Source: Pseudobdellovibrionaceae bacterium
GTDB taxonomy: Bacteria > Bdellovibrionota > Bdellovibrionia > Bdellovibrionales > Bdellovibrionaceae
Assembly: GCA_016719575.1 (NCBI GenBank)
Contig: JADJYV010000002.1
Span: 496,001 to 560,000 of the forward strand
Direction: 5' to 3'
DNA: 64,000 nucleotides
Shown here: positions 53,682 to 62,855 of the stretch, one piece after another
Layout: each line of letters starts with the position of its first letter
Numbering within the stretch: the first letter of the stretch is position 1
Notes under the pieces: generated by a model
The model's database searches: none
Seen by the model: the letters and a program-made list of their open reading frames with translations, nothing else
What the model was told of the DNA's origin: nothing
Program-made: the position numbers and the translations under genes

Positions 53682-53690
53682 TTAAATTTA
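53682..53690. repeat. Right 9-bp target-site duplication
   Basis: TTAAATTTA directly after the right end of the insertion sequence, identical to 52460-52468; one base separates it from the LysR stop codon. Confidence 0.88.
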
Positions 53691-53691
53691 T

Positions 53692-54597
53692 CTATGCCTT
53701 TTCTTGAGTTGCTATTGTCTGATAGAGAATTTCAGCTAATTTTTTGGTTTCTGAGTTTTTTCGATAGTAATAGGTCATGTCAATTTCATAGTGAAACTCT
53801 TTAATATGCACATGATTTAACCGCCCAGCCCGAACCTGTTTACGAATGGAATGGGCAGGTAAAAAGCCCCACCCCAGACCAGATTCTATCACCCGCTTTA
53901 AAGTCCCCACATTCGATGACTCAAAGATGGGCTTTGCTTTGATATTGTGACTCTCCATAATCTTCGCAATTTTTTTATTAAACCCCGGAAACTCATCAAC
54001 AAAGTTAACCAAAGGAAACTTTCCCAATTCGCTTGCTGAAATTTGCGCCGGCGCATCGGTCTCTTTACCAGAAACCACCAGCCACATTTCTTCTTTCAGC
54101 AAAAACTTGCCTTCAACGCCTTCTAGATCGATCCCAAATTCCTCATTTATTTCTGGAAGTACCAGAACATCAAACTGTCCTTTTTTGAAGTTACGCACAA
54201 GCTCCTCGCCTGATCTATAGTCAACCTTGATTTGTAAATCGGGATTGTGTCGCATGAATCGCCCCATCAAAGGACTCATTATATGCAAGCCGATTGAATT
54301 CAAGGTCCCGATTCGAATTTGCCCTTTTAGTTCTGCACCAATAGACTTAATCGCGATTTCTGCTTGCTGTGAAAGCTGCAAAATTTTACGTGCGTGCTCA
54401 TATAAAACCTCTCCTTGTGGTGTCGGCTTAATCTGACGAACGCCTCGAACCAAGAGATCAACACCTAGATCTTCCTCTAGGTTACGAATTTGCTGACTAA
54501 CGGCTGGCTGTGTGAGGTAAAGCTTGTCTGCTGCAGCTGTCATGCTGCCCTCGCTGATCACGGTCACAAAAGTCGTAAGCTGATAAAGGTTCATCAT
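53692..54597 (-). CDS. LysR-type transcriptional regulator
   Basis: 301 residues from the first of two adjacent ATG codons (GGAG 8 nt upstream). N-terminal winged helix-turn-helix about 1-60 (MTAAADKLYLTQPAVSQQIRN) and a periplasmic-binding-like effector domain about 90-295 with RIGTLNSIG at its start. Regulated genes are usually divergent; here the divergent neighbour is the secreted/TM protein at 54681, 83 bp away, a candidate target. Effector unknown. Transcript ends in the insertion sequence terminator. Confidence 0.93.
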   Translation of the reverse strand: MMNLYQLTTFVTVISEGSMTAAADKLYLTQPAVSQQIRNLEEDLGVDLLVRGVRQIKPTPQGEVLYEHARKILQLSQQAEIAIKSIGAELKGQIRIGTLNSIGLHIMSPLMGRFMRHNPDLQIKVDYRSGEELVRNFKKGQFDVLVLPEINEEFGIDLEGVEGKFLLKEEMWLVVSGKETDAPAQISASELGKFPLVNFVDEFPGFNKKIAKIMESHNIKAKPIFESSNVGTLKRVIESGLGWGFLPAHSIRKQVRAGRLNHVHIKEFHYEIDMTYYYRKNSETKKLAEILYQTIATQEKA

Positions 54598-54680
54598 TGG
54601 GTTTTCTCCTTTGATCAGAATGAAATATTCTTTATACTAAATTACGTTAATAAGTTGATAAACCATGAAGAGGTTTTTAT

Positions 54681-55412
54681 ATGCCCCATCAACGAACTTC
54701 AATATCTCTCTTGATCACACTTCTGTCTATCTTACTCGCAAGATATGCTGACGCCAAAACCTTTCGTAATGCCTATATTTCTTTTGAACTTCCCCCAACA
54801 TGGAACTGCAATCTCGAACAAACGGAATGGGTTTGTCGCAGCGAAAGCACAAAAGAGTCCAAAGAGGCTATCATTATCCTCACGGCCAAAGAGGTTGGTA
54901 TCACGGACTCCTTTCAGCTCTATGAACAACATTTAAATAGTCCAATCACGCTGAAACTTAAAAGTGGAGGCGCCACAGAGTCAAAAATCGTCTACAAATC
55001 AAAAACAGTTCAAATCAATGATCAGAACTGGATTGATGGGCTGCATCTCGGCAGCGAGGTTCAAAATTACTTCACCCGCTATCTAGCCACAATCAAAGGA
55101 CGTATAGCTGTTTTAATCACCTTTAGTGCCCATAAGCAATTTTACACTAAATACAGTCAGGATTTTTTTAAGGCAGTGATGAGCCTTCGAGTGACAGAAA
55201 CAAAAAATCTTGGCAACGCCTCGGACCTTGGTCCAATTAGACCGGGATCGGGAACACTTGGTCCCGGAAGCTTTCAAAACGCAATGCCAGCAGATATGGC
55301 AAATCCAGAGGAAGTCAGCGGAAAGGGTGGTAATAAAATGATATTACTGATTATTGCCCTGATTCTCGCCGGAGCTGGCATCTACATCTTCTTAAAAAAG
55401 CGAAAGAAATAA
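54681..55412 (+). CDS. Secreted protein with C-terminal membrane anchor
   Basis: 243 residues; GAGG site before ATG 54681. Signal peptide about 1-25, a globular domain about 26-175 with two Cys (WNCNLEQTEWVCRS), a Gly/Pro/Ser linker about 176-215, then one membrane helix (about 219-236) and a basic tail (LKKRKK). Topology: most of it outside the cytoplasm, C-terminally anchored. No family recognised. Divergent from the LysR regulator and nearly touching hutU convergently (8 bp). Confidence 0.72.
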   Translation: MPHQRTSISLLITLLSILLARYADAKTFRNAYISFELPPTWNCNLEQTEWVCRSESTKESKEAIIILTAKEVGITDSFQLYEQHLNSPITLKLKSGGATESKIVYKSKTVQINDQNWIDGLHLGSEVQNYFTRYLATIKGRIAVLITFSAHKQFYTKYSQDFFKAVMSLRVTETKNLGNASDLGPIRPGSGTLGPGSFQNAMPADMANPEEVSGKGGNKMILLIIALILAGAGIYIFLKKRKK

Positions 55413-55420
55413 AAACTGAA

Positions 55421-57073
55421 CTAGACCCACAAGCTATGAACACCGCGCTCGCGGGCGACTTGAATTGCATCTTCATAGCCTGCATCTACATGTCGGAAAA
55501 TGCCCATTGCGGGATCTGCAGTTAAGACTCGTTCTAAACGGAGAGCGGCCTCAGGCGTTCCATCCGCAACGATAACTTGGCCAGCATGTTGACTGTATCC
55601 CATTCCGACTCCGCCGCCATGATGTAGGCTCACCCAGGTAGCACCGCAGGCCGTATTCACAAGAGCATTTAGCAAGGGCCAATCGCTGACCGCATCTGAT
55701 CCATCCTTCATAGCTTCCGTTTCGCGATTAGGACTAGCCACAGAACCACAGTCCAAGTGATCGCGGCCAATCACAATCGGCGCCTTTACTTTTCCGTCAG
55801 CAACAAGTTTGTTGAACATCAAGCCAGCTTTAGCGCGCTCACCGTACTCGAGCCAGCAGATGCGAGCAGGCAAACCCTGAAAAGCTATTCGTTTTTCTGC
55901 CATATCTAACCAACGTAAAAGATCCTTTTTGTGAGGAAAAAGTTCTCTCATAGCATCGTCGGTGACTTTAATATCGTTTGGGTCTCCAGACAAAGCCACC
56001 CAGCGGAAAGGACCGCTCCCCTTACAAAATAAAGGCCTTATATAGGCTGGTACAAAACCGGGGTAATCAAAAGCATTTGTTACGCCAGCTTCAAGCGCTC
56101 GAGCTCTTAAATTATTTCCATAGTCAAAAGTAATAGCGCCTTTGTCTTTCATCGCAAGCATTCCGCGAACATGTTTTGCCATCGAAGCATAAGCAGCTGC
56201 TAGATAGTCTTTTTGATTCGCCGCTCGAAATTGGGACGCTTGCTCCACAGAGTAACCTTCGGGAATGTATCCTACCAACGGATCATGAGCTGAAGTTTGA
56301 TCTGTCAAAAGATCAGGTGTGAAGTTCTTTTCGTACATCTGCCAAATGACCGTTGCCATATTGCCCTGCAAGGCCACTGACTTAGCCTCACCTGCTTTAG
56401 CGTAGCGGCGAATCCGCTCAAGAGCGTCATCAAGATTTTCAGCAACTTCGTCAATATATTTGGTTTCAAGACGTTTTTGAATTCGAGTTGGATCCACATC
56501 TACAGCTAGCACACAGGCTCCGGCAAAAACTCCAGCTAGGGGCTGAGCTCCGCCCATGCCGCCAAGACCCGCTGTCAGAATAATTTTGCCATTAAGGCTT
56601 CCACCAAAATGTTGCCGTCCAGCTTCGACAAATGTTTCGTAGGTGCCCTGAACAATTCCCTGAGTTCCAATATATATCCATGATCCTGCGGTCATTTGAC
56701 CGTACATCATCAATCCTTTTTTATCGAGCTCGTTAAAAACTTCCCAGGTTGCCCATTTCGGCACAAGGTTCGAATTCGCAAGAAGCACTCTCGGCGCGTC
56801 CTTGTGTGTTTTTACAATTCCAATTGGTTTACCGGATTGGATAAGAAGAGTTTCATCGTTTTCAAGACTTTTGAGGGCTTCAAGGATTTTATGATAGCAC
56901 TCCCAATTTCGAGCTGCTTTGCCAATACCGCCATAAACAACCAAATCCTCAGGACGCTCCGCCACTGCCGGATCTAGATTATTCTTAATCATACGATATG
57001 CAGCCTCTTGCAGCCACCCCTTACAATCCATAACCGGAAGGTACGGCCTTCCTTTTGGGAATGCAATGCACAA
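55421..57073 (-). CDS. hutU: Urocanate hydratase
   Basis: 550 residues. NAD-dependent, converts urocanate to imidazolonepropionate, second step of histidine breakdown. Features: VYGGIGKAARNWE about 47-58, the Gly-rich TAGLGGMGGAQP about 168-179, and RDHLDCGSVASPNRETEAM with C442. Started at TTG 57073, two bases after the upstream stop, because later ATG codons would cut the conserved N-terminal region; no good ribosome site is seen. hutH lies 2.3 kb away with three envelope genes between. Confidence 0.96.
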   Translation of the reverse strand: MCIAFPKGRPYLPVMDCKGWLQEAAYRMIKNNLDPAVAERPEDLVVYGGIGKAARNWECYHKILEALKSLENDETLLIQSGKPIGIVKTHKDAPRVLLANSNLVPKWATWEVFNELDKKGLMMYGQMTAGSWIYIGTQGIVQGTYETFVEAGRQHFGGSLNGKIILTAGLGGMGGAQPLAGVFAGACVLAVDVDPTRIQKRLETKYIDEVAENLDDALERIRRYAKAGEAKSVALQGNMATVIWQMYEKNFTPDLLTDQTSAHDPLVGYIPEGYSVEQASQFRAANQKDYLAAAYASMAKHVRGMLAMKDKGAITFDYGNNLRARALEAGVTNAFDYPGFVPAYIRPLFCKGSGPFRWVALSGDPNDIKVTDDAMRELFPHKKDLLRWLDMAEKRIAFQGLPARICWLEYGERAKAGLMFNKLVADGKVKAPIVIGRDHLDCGSVASPNRETEAMKDGSDAVSDWPLLNALVNTACGATWVSLHHGGGVGMGYSQHAGQVIVADGTPEAALRLERVLTADPAMGIFRHVDAGYEDAIQVARERGVHSLWV

Positions 57074-57075
57074 CG

Positions 57076-57447
57076 CTAGTTACCAAATTTAAAACTGTAG
57101 GTCGCCGCAAAGGTCATTTCAGGTTCGGCGGGAGGGAAAACCCAATTTTGAACTTTTTCAGTCACGCATCCCGCCAGCGCTTGATCACCAGAAGTGTTTT
57201 CTTTAATCGTCAAATTTTGAACAACACCCTTGTCATCAATATCCCATGCGACAACTACGGTGCCGGCCTTAGCCATGCCTTCAATAATCAAATCTGTATA
57301 ACATTTTTGAACCTCTAGCAGCTTGGATTTGACAACTTGTTTAACGGCCGCCAGGTTCAATTGTTTTGCGGGAGCTTTAGCAAAAGCTGGCAGAAAACTC
57401 AAAAAGCTTAGAATTATAAGAATTAAATTTAAGATTTTCTTTCTCAT
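57076..57447 (-). CDS. Secreted AgmX/PglI- or TonB-C-like protein
   Basis: 123 residues, signal peptide about 1-23 (PAFAKA). The remainder matches the small C-terminal domain found in AgmX/PglI and TonB-like proteins: an N-terminal helix with EVQKCYTDLI, GTVVVAWDIDDKGVVQNL, and a second Cys in ALAGCVTEKVQNWVFPP. The two Cys likely pair. Normally this domain sits at the end of large gliding or transport proteins; here it stands alone. Directly upstream of hutU on the same strand. Confidence 0.75.
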   Translation of the reverse strand: MRKKILNLILIILSFLSFLPAFAKAPAKQLNLAAVKQVVKSKLLEVQKCYTDLIIEGMAKAGTVVVAWDIDDKGVVQNLTIKENTSGDQALAGCVTEKVQNWVFPPAEPEMTFAATYSFKFGN

Positions 57448-57674
57448 AACACTACCACCACCTCTTTTATTCTATAGCAGGTCCGAACGTAGTTGTTAGT
57501 ACAAAATAAATCCGTCTTTTTATGCTCAGGAGTTATACAAAAAATCTAAAGAAATAAACATCTTAGCTGAGACCTCAAACCTAGACGTACAGCAAGGTTT
57601 ACCCACTCCCTCCTCCTCCGATTTGTGCAACACAAGACCAAGAGATACAATACCCGGGAGGGAAGGAGTCGACT

Positions 57675-58685
57675 ATGAAAGACAAATTTTCTACGCTCAA
57701 GGTTTTATTTCGAATTCTCTTCATGAGTTCCCTGCTTTTCGGGTGCGGAAAGAATAATGATGACAACTCATCAGCTTCATCTGCTGACGAGTCTGCCTCT
57801 GGAGCTGCCGCGAGTGCCGTCGGCGGAGCCCTCAGTGGTAGCAATACAAACGGAACACAGGCTCTTTTCAGTACTCCGGTAAACAAACAAAGCCACAAGT
57901 ATTGGGAATTTTTCGCGCCCTCTAAGGCTTTTGCCGCCAACTCTTGCCCTACCTTCCTCACAACAGGAACTGGCTGCGCAGCAAGTGGTAGCAATATGTG
58001 GCTCACCTATTCGAGCTGCACCTTTAATGGCGCGGCCACATGGACCGGAGTACAAAAAATAGCGATGTCCAGCGGAACCGCAAACTGCGGTACCTTTCCT
58101 TACCCGGGCACAAGTGGCACGCTCCAACGCCAGTTTGTTTCCGCCTCCGCGAGCAACCTGCCTAGCTCCGTAAGCCTACTAACAACTAACGGAACCGTGA
58201 TCATCGACAATTCATCTTCAAACCTGGGCAACTTTGATAATCAAACCATCACTCCTATTTTGAATGGTGGCTATGGCGCTACAATTACTTTTAATTCAAG
58301 TGGTGCGCGAAGTTCTATCACTCTTGCTCACCGCACTTATATAACTGGTGTTTTTGACCACTCCGTAACTGGCAATTTAAACATCAACGAAAGTTCCGGC
58401 GCCACTAGTCGTGTCGTAAGCGGAACCGTGACCGTCTATCACAATCGCGCGCGAGTTGTCGGAACTTCGGTCTTTACAGCTGTCGGCCACCAAGACTCCT
58501 GCTGCACTCCAACCTCCGGAAAAATCACCACAACCTTCAGCGCCGGCGCTAATGTTAGTCCCACCGCCATCGGAGATTTGCTGGTTGGAAAATCAGAGTC
58601 GCTAACCTTCAATGGCTGCGGCACTGCGGTCTATACTGCGGTAAATGGCAACACCTCTAATGTAACCATTCGCCGTTGTTTTTGA
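57675..58685 (+). CDS. Predicted lipoprotein, Ser/Gly/Thr-rich
   Basis: 336 residues; GGGAAGGAG site before ATG 57675. Lipobox LLFGC (Cys about residue 24). After an acidic Ser-rich linker the protein is beta-type and rich in Ser, Thr, Asn and Gly with about nine Cys, including the pair in HQDSCCTP and a final RRCF. No family recognised. Probably outer-membrane attached and disulphide-stabilised. It sits opposite to the hut genes. The 227-bp gap before it holds no other feature I can support. Confidence 0.72.
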   Translation: MKDKFSTLKVLFRILFMSSLLFGCGKNNDDNSSASSADESASGAAASAVGGALSGSNTNGTQALFSTPVNKQSHKYWEFFAPSKAFAANSCPTFLTTGTGCAASGSNMWLTYSSCTFNGAATWTGVQKIAMSSGTANCGTFPYPGTSGTLQRQFVSASASNLPSSVSLLTTNGTVIIDNSSSNLGNFDNQTITPILNGGYGATITFNSSGARSSITLAHRTYITGVFDHSVTGNLNINESSGATSRVVSGTVTVYHNRARVVGTSVFTAVGHQDSCCTPTSGKITTTFSAGANVSPTAIGDLLVGKSESLTFNGCGTAVYTAVNGNTSNVTIRRCF

Positions 58686-58770
58686 GCTTGCTAAGTAAAT
58701 CCACAGAGAGAGTATCATCCTAATCGACCCTTGTTACGGAATCTGTGACGTCTTGTGGAATATATCTGAA

Positions 58771-59322
58771 TCAGTAATTTTTAGGAAAGGCAGCAAATTT
58801 TAAAGTCGCTTTTTTACAATCCGAAAAATCCTTTTTAAGATTCTCTAAAACGTAACTAAGAATATAAGTCTTGCTTGCCTGAAACTCGTACTCAGTAATA
58901 CTACCAACGAATCGCTTTAGTACTTTTCTGGTTCCGTCTTTAAGGACTTCTTGCCAAACGACATCACGAGCAAATGAACGTGGCCCGGAGTTAGCACAAT
59001 CCAAAGTTAATTGTGTTTGCGCAACTGTGAAAAATAAACTTCCTGCCCCCTTCGGAGTGTACAAAAAACTAAACCAAGCTTGATCGGAACTATCAAATTC
59101 TAAGGACATAACATTCGAATACAAAGCTGGATCTGTCGTTGGCTTTTGCAAATTCAGAAGCTGAATACTTTCGACTTTTTTAACTTCTCCAGGTCCTGGC
59201 TTTTCGCCCTTGCCCCCGCCGTCCTTGCCGCCCCTTCCATCACGTATGTCAATTGCGACTGACTTTCCACAGGAACTTAAGAGCAAACTCATTGCAAAAA
59301 TTAAAAGCACAACACTTTTCAT
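58771..59322 (-). CDS. Predicted lipoprotein
   Basis: 183 residues from ATG 59322. Lipobox LLLSSC (Cys about residue 18). A Gly/Lys-rich linker (DGRGGKDGGGKGEKPGPGE) follows, then a beta-type domain with two Cys (LDCANSG and SDCKKA). No family recognised. It begins 13 bp after the hutH stop on the same strand, so it is probably transcribed with hutH. Confidence 0.72.
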   Translation of the reverse strand: MKSVVLLIFAMSLLLSSCGKSVAIDIRDGRGGKDGGGKGEKPGPGEVKKVESIQLLNLQKPTTDPALYSNVMSLEFDSSDQAWFSFLYTPKGAGSLFFTVAQTQLTLDCANSGPRSFARDVVWQEVLKDGTRKVLKRFVGSITEYEFQASKTYILSYVLENLKKDFSDCKKATLKFAAFPKNY

Positions 59323-59335
59323 CGTTCCAACCTCA

Positions 59336-60877
59336 TTACCACTCGAGTGGTCCAACTGTTGATTCTGCGACCAGGGTAATCTTGTTACCCTCCATCATTT
59401 CCTTAATTGCCTCAACGTCTTTAGCAAAATAGCGATCTTCTTTTGCAAATGGAACAGTTTTACGAATCAAATCGTAGGCAGCCTTAACTGCCGCTGTAGG
59501 CTTCAAGGGGGATAACAAATCAAGAGCCTGCGTCGCCGACAAAAGCTCCATTGCCACTACGTTTTCAGCATTGCGAAGAATTTTTTCAAACTTGCGAGCC
59601 GCGATGGTTCCCATCGACACATGATCTTCTTTTTCTGCCGAAGTCGGAATGGAGTCCACACTGGCCGGATGGGCAAGCACCTTGTTCTCACTCACCAGCG
59701 AGGCCGCCGCCACTTGCACAATCATATGTCCTGAATTAAGCCCGCCATTCGGCGCCAGAAAGGCGGGGAGCTCACTCATCTGAGGAGAAATCAACTTCGA
59801 AATACGACACTCAGAAATACTTGCCTGTGACGAAATCGCGATCCCAGCAAAATCCATTGCGTGGGCAACGGGCATTCCATGAAAATTACCACAAGAAAGA
59901 ACTTTGTTGTCATCTGCGAACACGAGAGGATTGTCCGTGCTCGAATTTGCCTCGATCTCTAATACTTTTACAATATAGCGAAGAGCATCTTTGGCGGCAC
60001 CGTGGACAGCGGGCATACAACGAAGGCTATAGGCATCTTGAACTCGTGGATCGTTGACAGCATGACTTTCGGAAATTTCGCTTTTCTCGCCCATCAATTT
60101 TAACAAATTGCGTGCGGTCTTAGCTTCGCCCGGATGCGGACGAGTGGCACTGATCAAAGGATCGAAAGGTTTGCGCGAACCACGAAGCCCCTCAAGTGAC
60201 ATCGCCCCAGCGAGGTCTGCAAGCCAAAGAAGTCGGCGAGCTTCCCACGCCGCCAAGAGCCCAACCGAGGTCATCACTTGGCAGCCATTGATCATCGATA
60301 AACCTTCTTTAGCTTTCAAGTCCAAAGGAGACATTTTCTTTTCGCTTAAAACTTTTTGCGCAGCCACTACTTGACCATTTTGCCAAACTTCGCCTTCGCC
60401 AATAATGGCCAAGGCTAAATGTGACAAAGGCGCAAGATCTCCGCTCGCACCAACGGATCCCTGGGAGGGAATAACCGGAATGATATCGTGATTTAAAAAT
60501 TCCAGAATCTTATCGACCACCGCCGGACGAACCCCACTATGTCCACGCGCAAGGGCATTGGCTCGTAAGACCATCATTGCTCGCGATTGCTTTTTGGAAA
60601 AGGGCTCGCCAATTCCCATCGAATGGGAACGGATCAAGTTTTTTTGCAATTGTTCGATTTCTGAATCCGAAATTCTAACCGAAGAAAAAGCCCCGAAGCC
60701 CGTATTAACACCGTACATCACTTCGCCATTTTTTATGCGGCCCTCGATGTAATCGCGGCTCTTTTGCATATTCGCGCGGGCCGACGCGGCAAGCTCAGCT
60801 CTGATCTCCGAGTTATTTGCAATCTCGTACAGACTGTCCAGTGTGATAGATTGACCCGTTAATTGCAGTGTTTTCAT
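59336..60877 (-). CDS. hutH: Histidine ammonia-lyase
   Basis: 513 residues from ATG 60877 (TTG 60883 is an alternative). Deaminates histidine to urocanate. The self-processed cofactor MIO forms from A144-S145-G146 in GSVGASGDLAPLSHLA; Tyr in GEVMYGVNTGFG (Y55) is the catalytic base. Length is normal for the family. With hutU it gives the first two steps of histidine use; hutI and hutG are not in the window. Amino acids are a plausible carbon source for a predator (inference). Confidence 0.97.
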   Translation of the reverse strand: MKTLQLTGQSITLDSLYEIANNSEIRAELAASARANMQKSRDYIEGRIKNGEVMYGVNTGFGAFSSVRISDSEIEQLQKNLIRSHSMGIGEPFSKKQSRAMMVLRANALARGHSGVRPAVVDKILEFLNHDIIPVIPSQGSVGASGDLAPLSHLALAIIGEGEVWQNGQVVAAQKVLSEKKMSPLDLKAKEGLSMINGCQVMTSVGLLAAWEARRLLWLADLAGAMSLEGLRGSRKPFDPLISATRPHPGEAKTARNLLKLMGEKSEISESHAVNDPRVQDAYSLRCMPAVHGAAKDALRYIVKVLEIEANSSTDNPLVFADDNKVLSCGNFHGMPVAHAMDFAGIAISSQASISECRISKLISPQMSELPAFLAPNGGLNSGHMIVQVAAASLVSENKVLAHPASVDSIPTSAEKEDHVSMGTIAARKFEKILRNAENVVAMELLSATQALDLLSPLKPTAAVKAAYDLIRKTVPFAKEDRYFAKDVEAIKEMMEGNKITLVAESTVGPLEW

Positions 60878-60936
60878 ACTCAAAGAGTTAGCACAAAAGG
60901 AGGTTCCTACCTATTGAAGATGCTCTGCGTTGATCC

Positions 60937-62217
60937 CTACCCTTTTGCGGCAGGCTTACCAAATCTTCGGTTCTTTTTAAATCGACCCGATCGAGCTGGG
61001 CCATCACTGCCGCCGGGGCGCTGACGTTTTTCAATGGCGGCTTTGGCTTTGCCGACACTTGTAACTGCGGCCACAGCGCTTTCGACTGAGTGGTATGGTT
61101 GATCCTCGATGACAGCAATTTTTTGTCTCGTATTTTTTTCGATTGCAAATAGAAAGGACTTCTCTTCGGCAGTGCAAAAAGCAATCGACTTGCCCTCAGC
61201 CCCTGCTCGTGCTGTGCGGCCGATACGATGAACATAACTATCCGGCAAATGCGGCAGCTCAAAATTGATAACATGACTGATACCATCGATATCTAAACCT
61301 CGGGCCGCAATGTCCGTGGCGACAAGCACACGCACTTTGCCCGAGCGAAACTCCTCAAGAGCACGCTGTCGTGCCCCCTGCGACTTGTCGCCATGAATTC
61401 CTGCGGCATTCACACCTTGCTTGAGAAGCTTTTCGACGATGCGATTCGCTCCGTGCTTCATTTGCATAAAAACCAGCACCCGGGATAGCGTTCGATCTTT
61501 TAGAAGATGTAGCAACAAATCCAACTTTTTTGACTTATCAACAAACATCACCGTCTGATCAATCTTCTCTGCCGTCGTTGCCGGCGGAGTGACTTCGACT
61601 TTTTGTGGTGTCGTTAAGATGCCCGACGCAAGTCTCTGCACCTCGGATGGCATTGTCGCCGAGAAAAACAAATTGTGGCGCTTTTTTGGCAACAACGGCA
61701 GAATGCGTTTGATATCCTGAATAAACCCCATATCCAACATGCGGTCCGCTTCGTCTAAGACGAAAATTTCGATCTTGTCCAGACGCAAATACTTTTGCTG
61801 AAATAGATCCATCAAACGCCCTGGTGTTGCGACCAGAACATCTACACCGCCAGCTAAGTCGCGAACTTGATTGCCCTGACCAACACCACCAAAAATCACA
61901 GCGTGTTTGAGTTTTAAATGACGACTATAGGTGACCAAGTTTTGGTGAATTTGAATCGCCAGCTCACGAGTTGGTGTGAGGATCAAAGTGCGAGGGCACT
62001 TGGGTTCGCGACGAATATGGTTTTTTGCCAAAATTTGTAAAATCGGTAGGCAGAAGGCCGCAGTTTTTCCAGTTCCAGTTTGTGCAACACCGAGCAAGTC
62101 GTGCCCTTCTAAAATAACCGGTATGGCTTCTCGCTGAATCGGAGTTGGCGTTTCGTATCCAGCGTCTTTGAGGGCCATCTGAAGCGGCGCCACCAGTGGC
62201 AAGTCAGTAAATTTCAT
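60937..62217 (-). CDS. DEAD-box RNA helicase, RhlE-like
   Basis: 426 residues. Motifs in order: Q motif TPIQREAIP, Walker A AQTGTGKT 45-52, PTRELA, TPGR, DEAD 155-158, SAT 186-188, then the second RecA domain with HGDKSQGARQ, TDIAARGLDID and HRIGRTAR. A basic tail (about 385-426, rich in Arg/Lys/Gly) for RNA binding. RhlE subfamily is the best fit. The ATG overlaps the rpe stop (ATGA); last gene of the def-fmt-rpe-helicase operon. Confidence 0.94.
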   Translation of the reverse strand: MKFTDLPLVAPLQMALKDAGYETPTPIQREAIPVILEGHDLLGVAQTGTGKTAAFCLPILQILAKNHIRREPKCPRTLILTPTRELAIQIHQNLVTYSRHLKLKHAVIFGGVGQGNQVRDLAGGVDVLVATPGRLMDLFQQKYLRLDKIEIFVLDEADRMLDMGFIQDIKRILPLLPKKRHNLFFSATMPSEVQRLASGILTTPQKVEVTPPATTAEKIDQTVMFVDKSKKLDLLLHLLKDRTLSRVLVFMQMKHGANRIVEKLLKQGVNAAGIHGDKSQGARQRALEEFRSGKVRVLVATDIAARGLDIDGISHVINFELPHLPDSYVHRIGRTARAGAEGKSIAFCTAEEKSFLFAIEKNTRQKIAVIEDQPYHSVESAVAAVTSVGKAKAAIEKRQRPGGSDGPARSGRFKKNRRFGKPAAKG

Positions 62218-62855
62218 GATTTAAGCAATCCTATCGTTTTTGTGTAGTCGCCATTAAAAATATAACTTCCTGCCACCAAAACATCGGCATCACAGCAGGC
62301 ATTGACGGTCTTATCATTCACACCTCCGTCAACTTCGATAAGATAGTTCAGATTCTTCTGCATGCGCACTACTTTGAGCTGTTTTATTTTTTCTACCTGA
62401 TCGTGCAAAAAAGATTGACCGCCAAAGCCTGGCTCTACCGTCATGACCAGAACCAGATCAACTTCATCCAGAAGAGGCAAAATTTCTTCAATAGGGGTTC
62501 CTGGTCGCAACGTCAGGCCTGCCCTGGCTCCAAGTGAACGAATTTTCCGCAGGACTTCGCGGGGCTTATCTGTTGCCTCCACATGAATGGTCAAATAATC
62601 GCTGCCAGCCTTTACGAAATCCTCAATATAGCGCTCTGGCTTTTCAATCATCAAATGCACATCCAGTGGCAAAGAGCTGACTTTTTTAAGAGCTCTGACA
62701 ACAGGGATGCCAATCGTGATATTCGGAACAAAGTGCCCGTCCATAACATCAACATGAACCCAATCGGCACCAGCCGCTGCAATCGCTTTTAATTCTTTTT
62801 CTAAATTGGCAAAGTCTGCCGATAAAATACTAGGAGCCACAAGCTTAGTTGCCAA
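62214..62855 (-). CDS. rpe: Ribulose-phosphate 3-epimerase
   Basis: 213 residues. Interconverts ribulose 5-phosphate and xylulose 5-phosphate in the pentose phosphate pathway. TIM barrel with APSILSADFANL, the metal-binding HVDVMDGHFVPNITIG, HLMIEKPE, TVEPGFGGQSF and the phosphate site EVDGGVND. Start is TTG 62855 with AGGAG at 8 nt, 11 bp inside fmt. The def-fmt-rpe order occurs in several bacteria. Confidence 0.96.
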   Translation of the reverse strand: MATKLVAPSILSADFANLEKELKAIAAAGADWVHVDVMDGHFVPNITIGIPVVRALKKVSSLPLDVHLMIEKPERYIEDFVKAGSDYLTIHVEATDKPREVLRKIRSLGARAGLTLRPGTPIEEILPLLDEVDLVLVMTVEPGFGGQSFLHDQVEKIKQLKVVRMQKNLNYLIEVDGGVNDKTVNACCDADVLVAGSYIFNGDYTKTIGLLKS

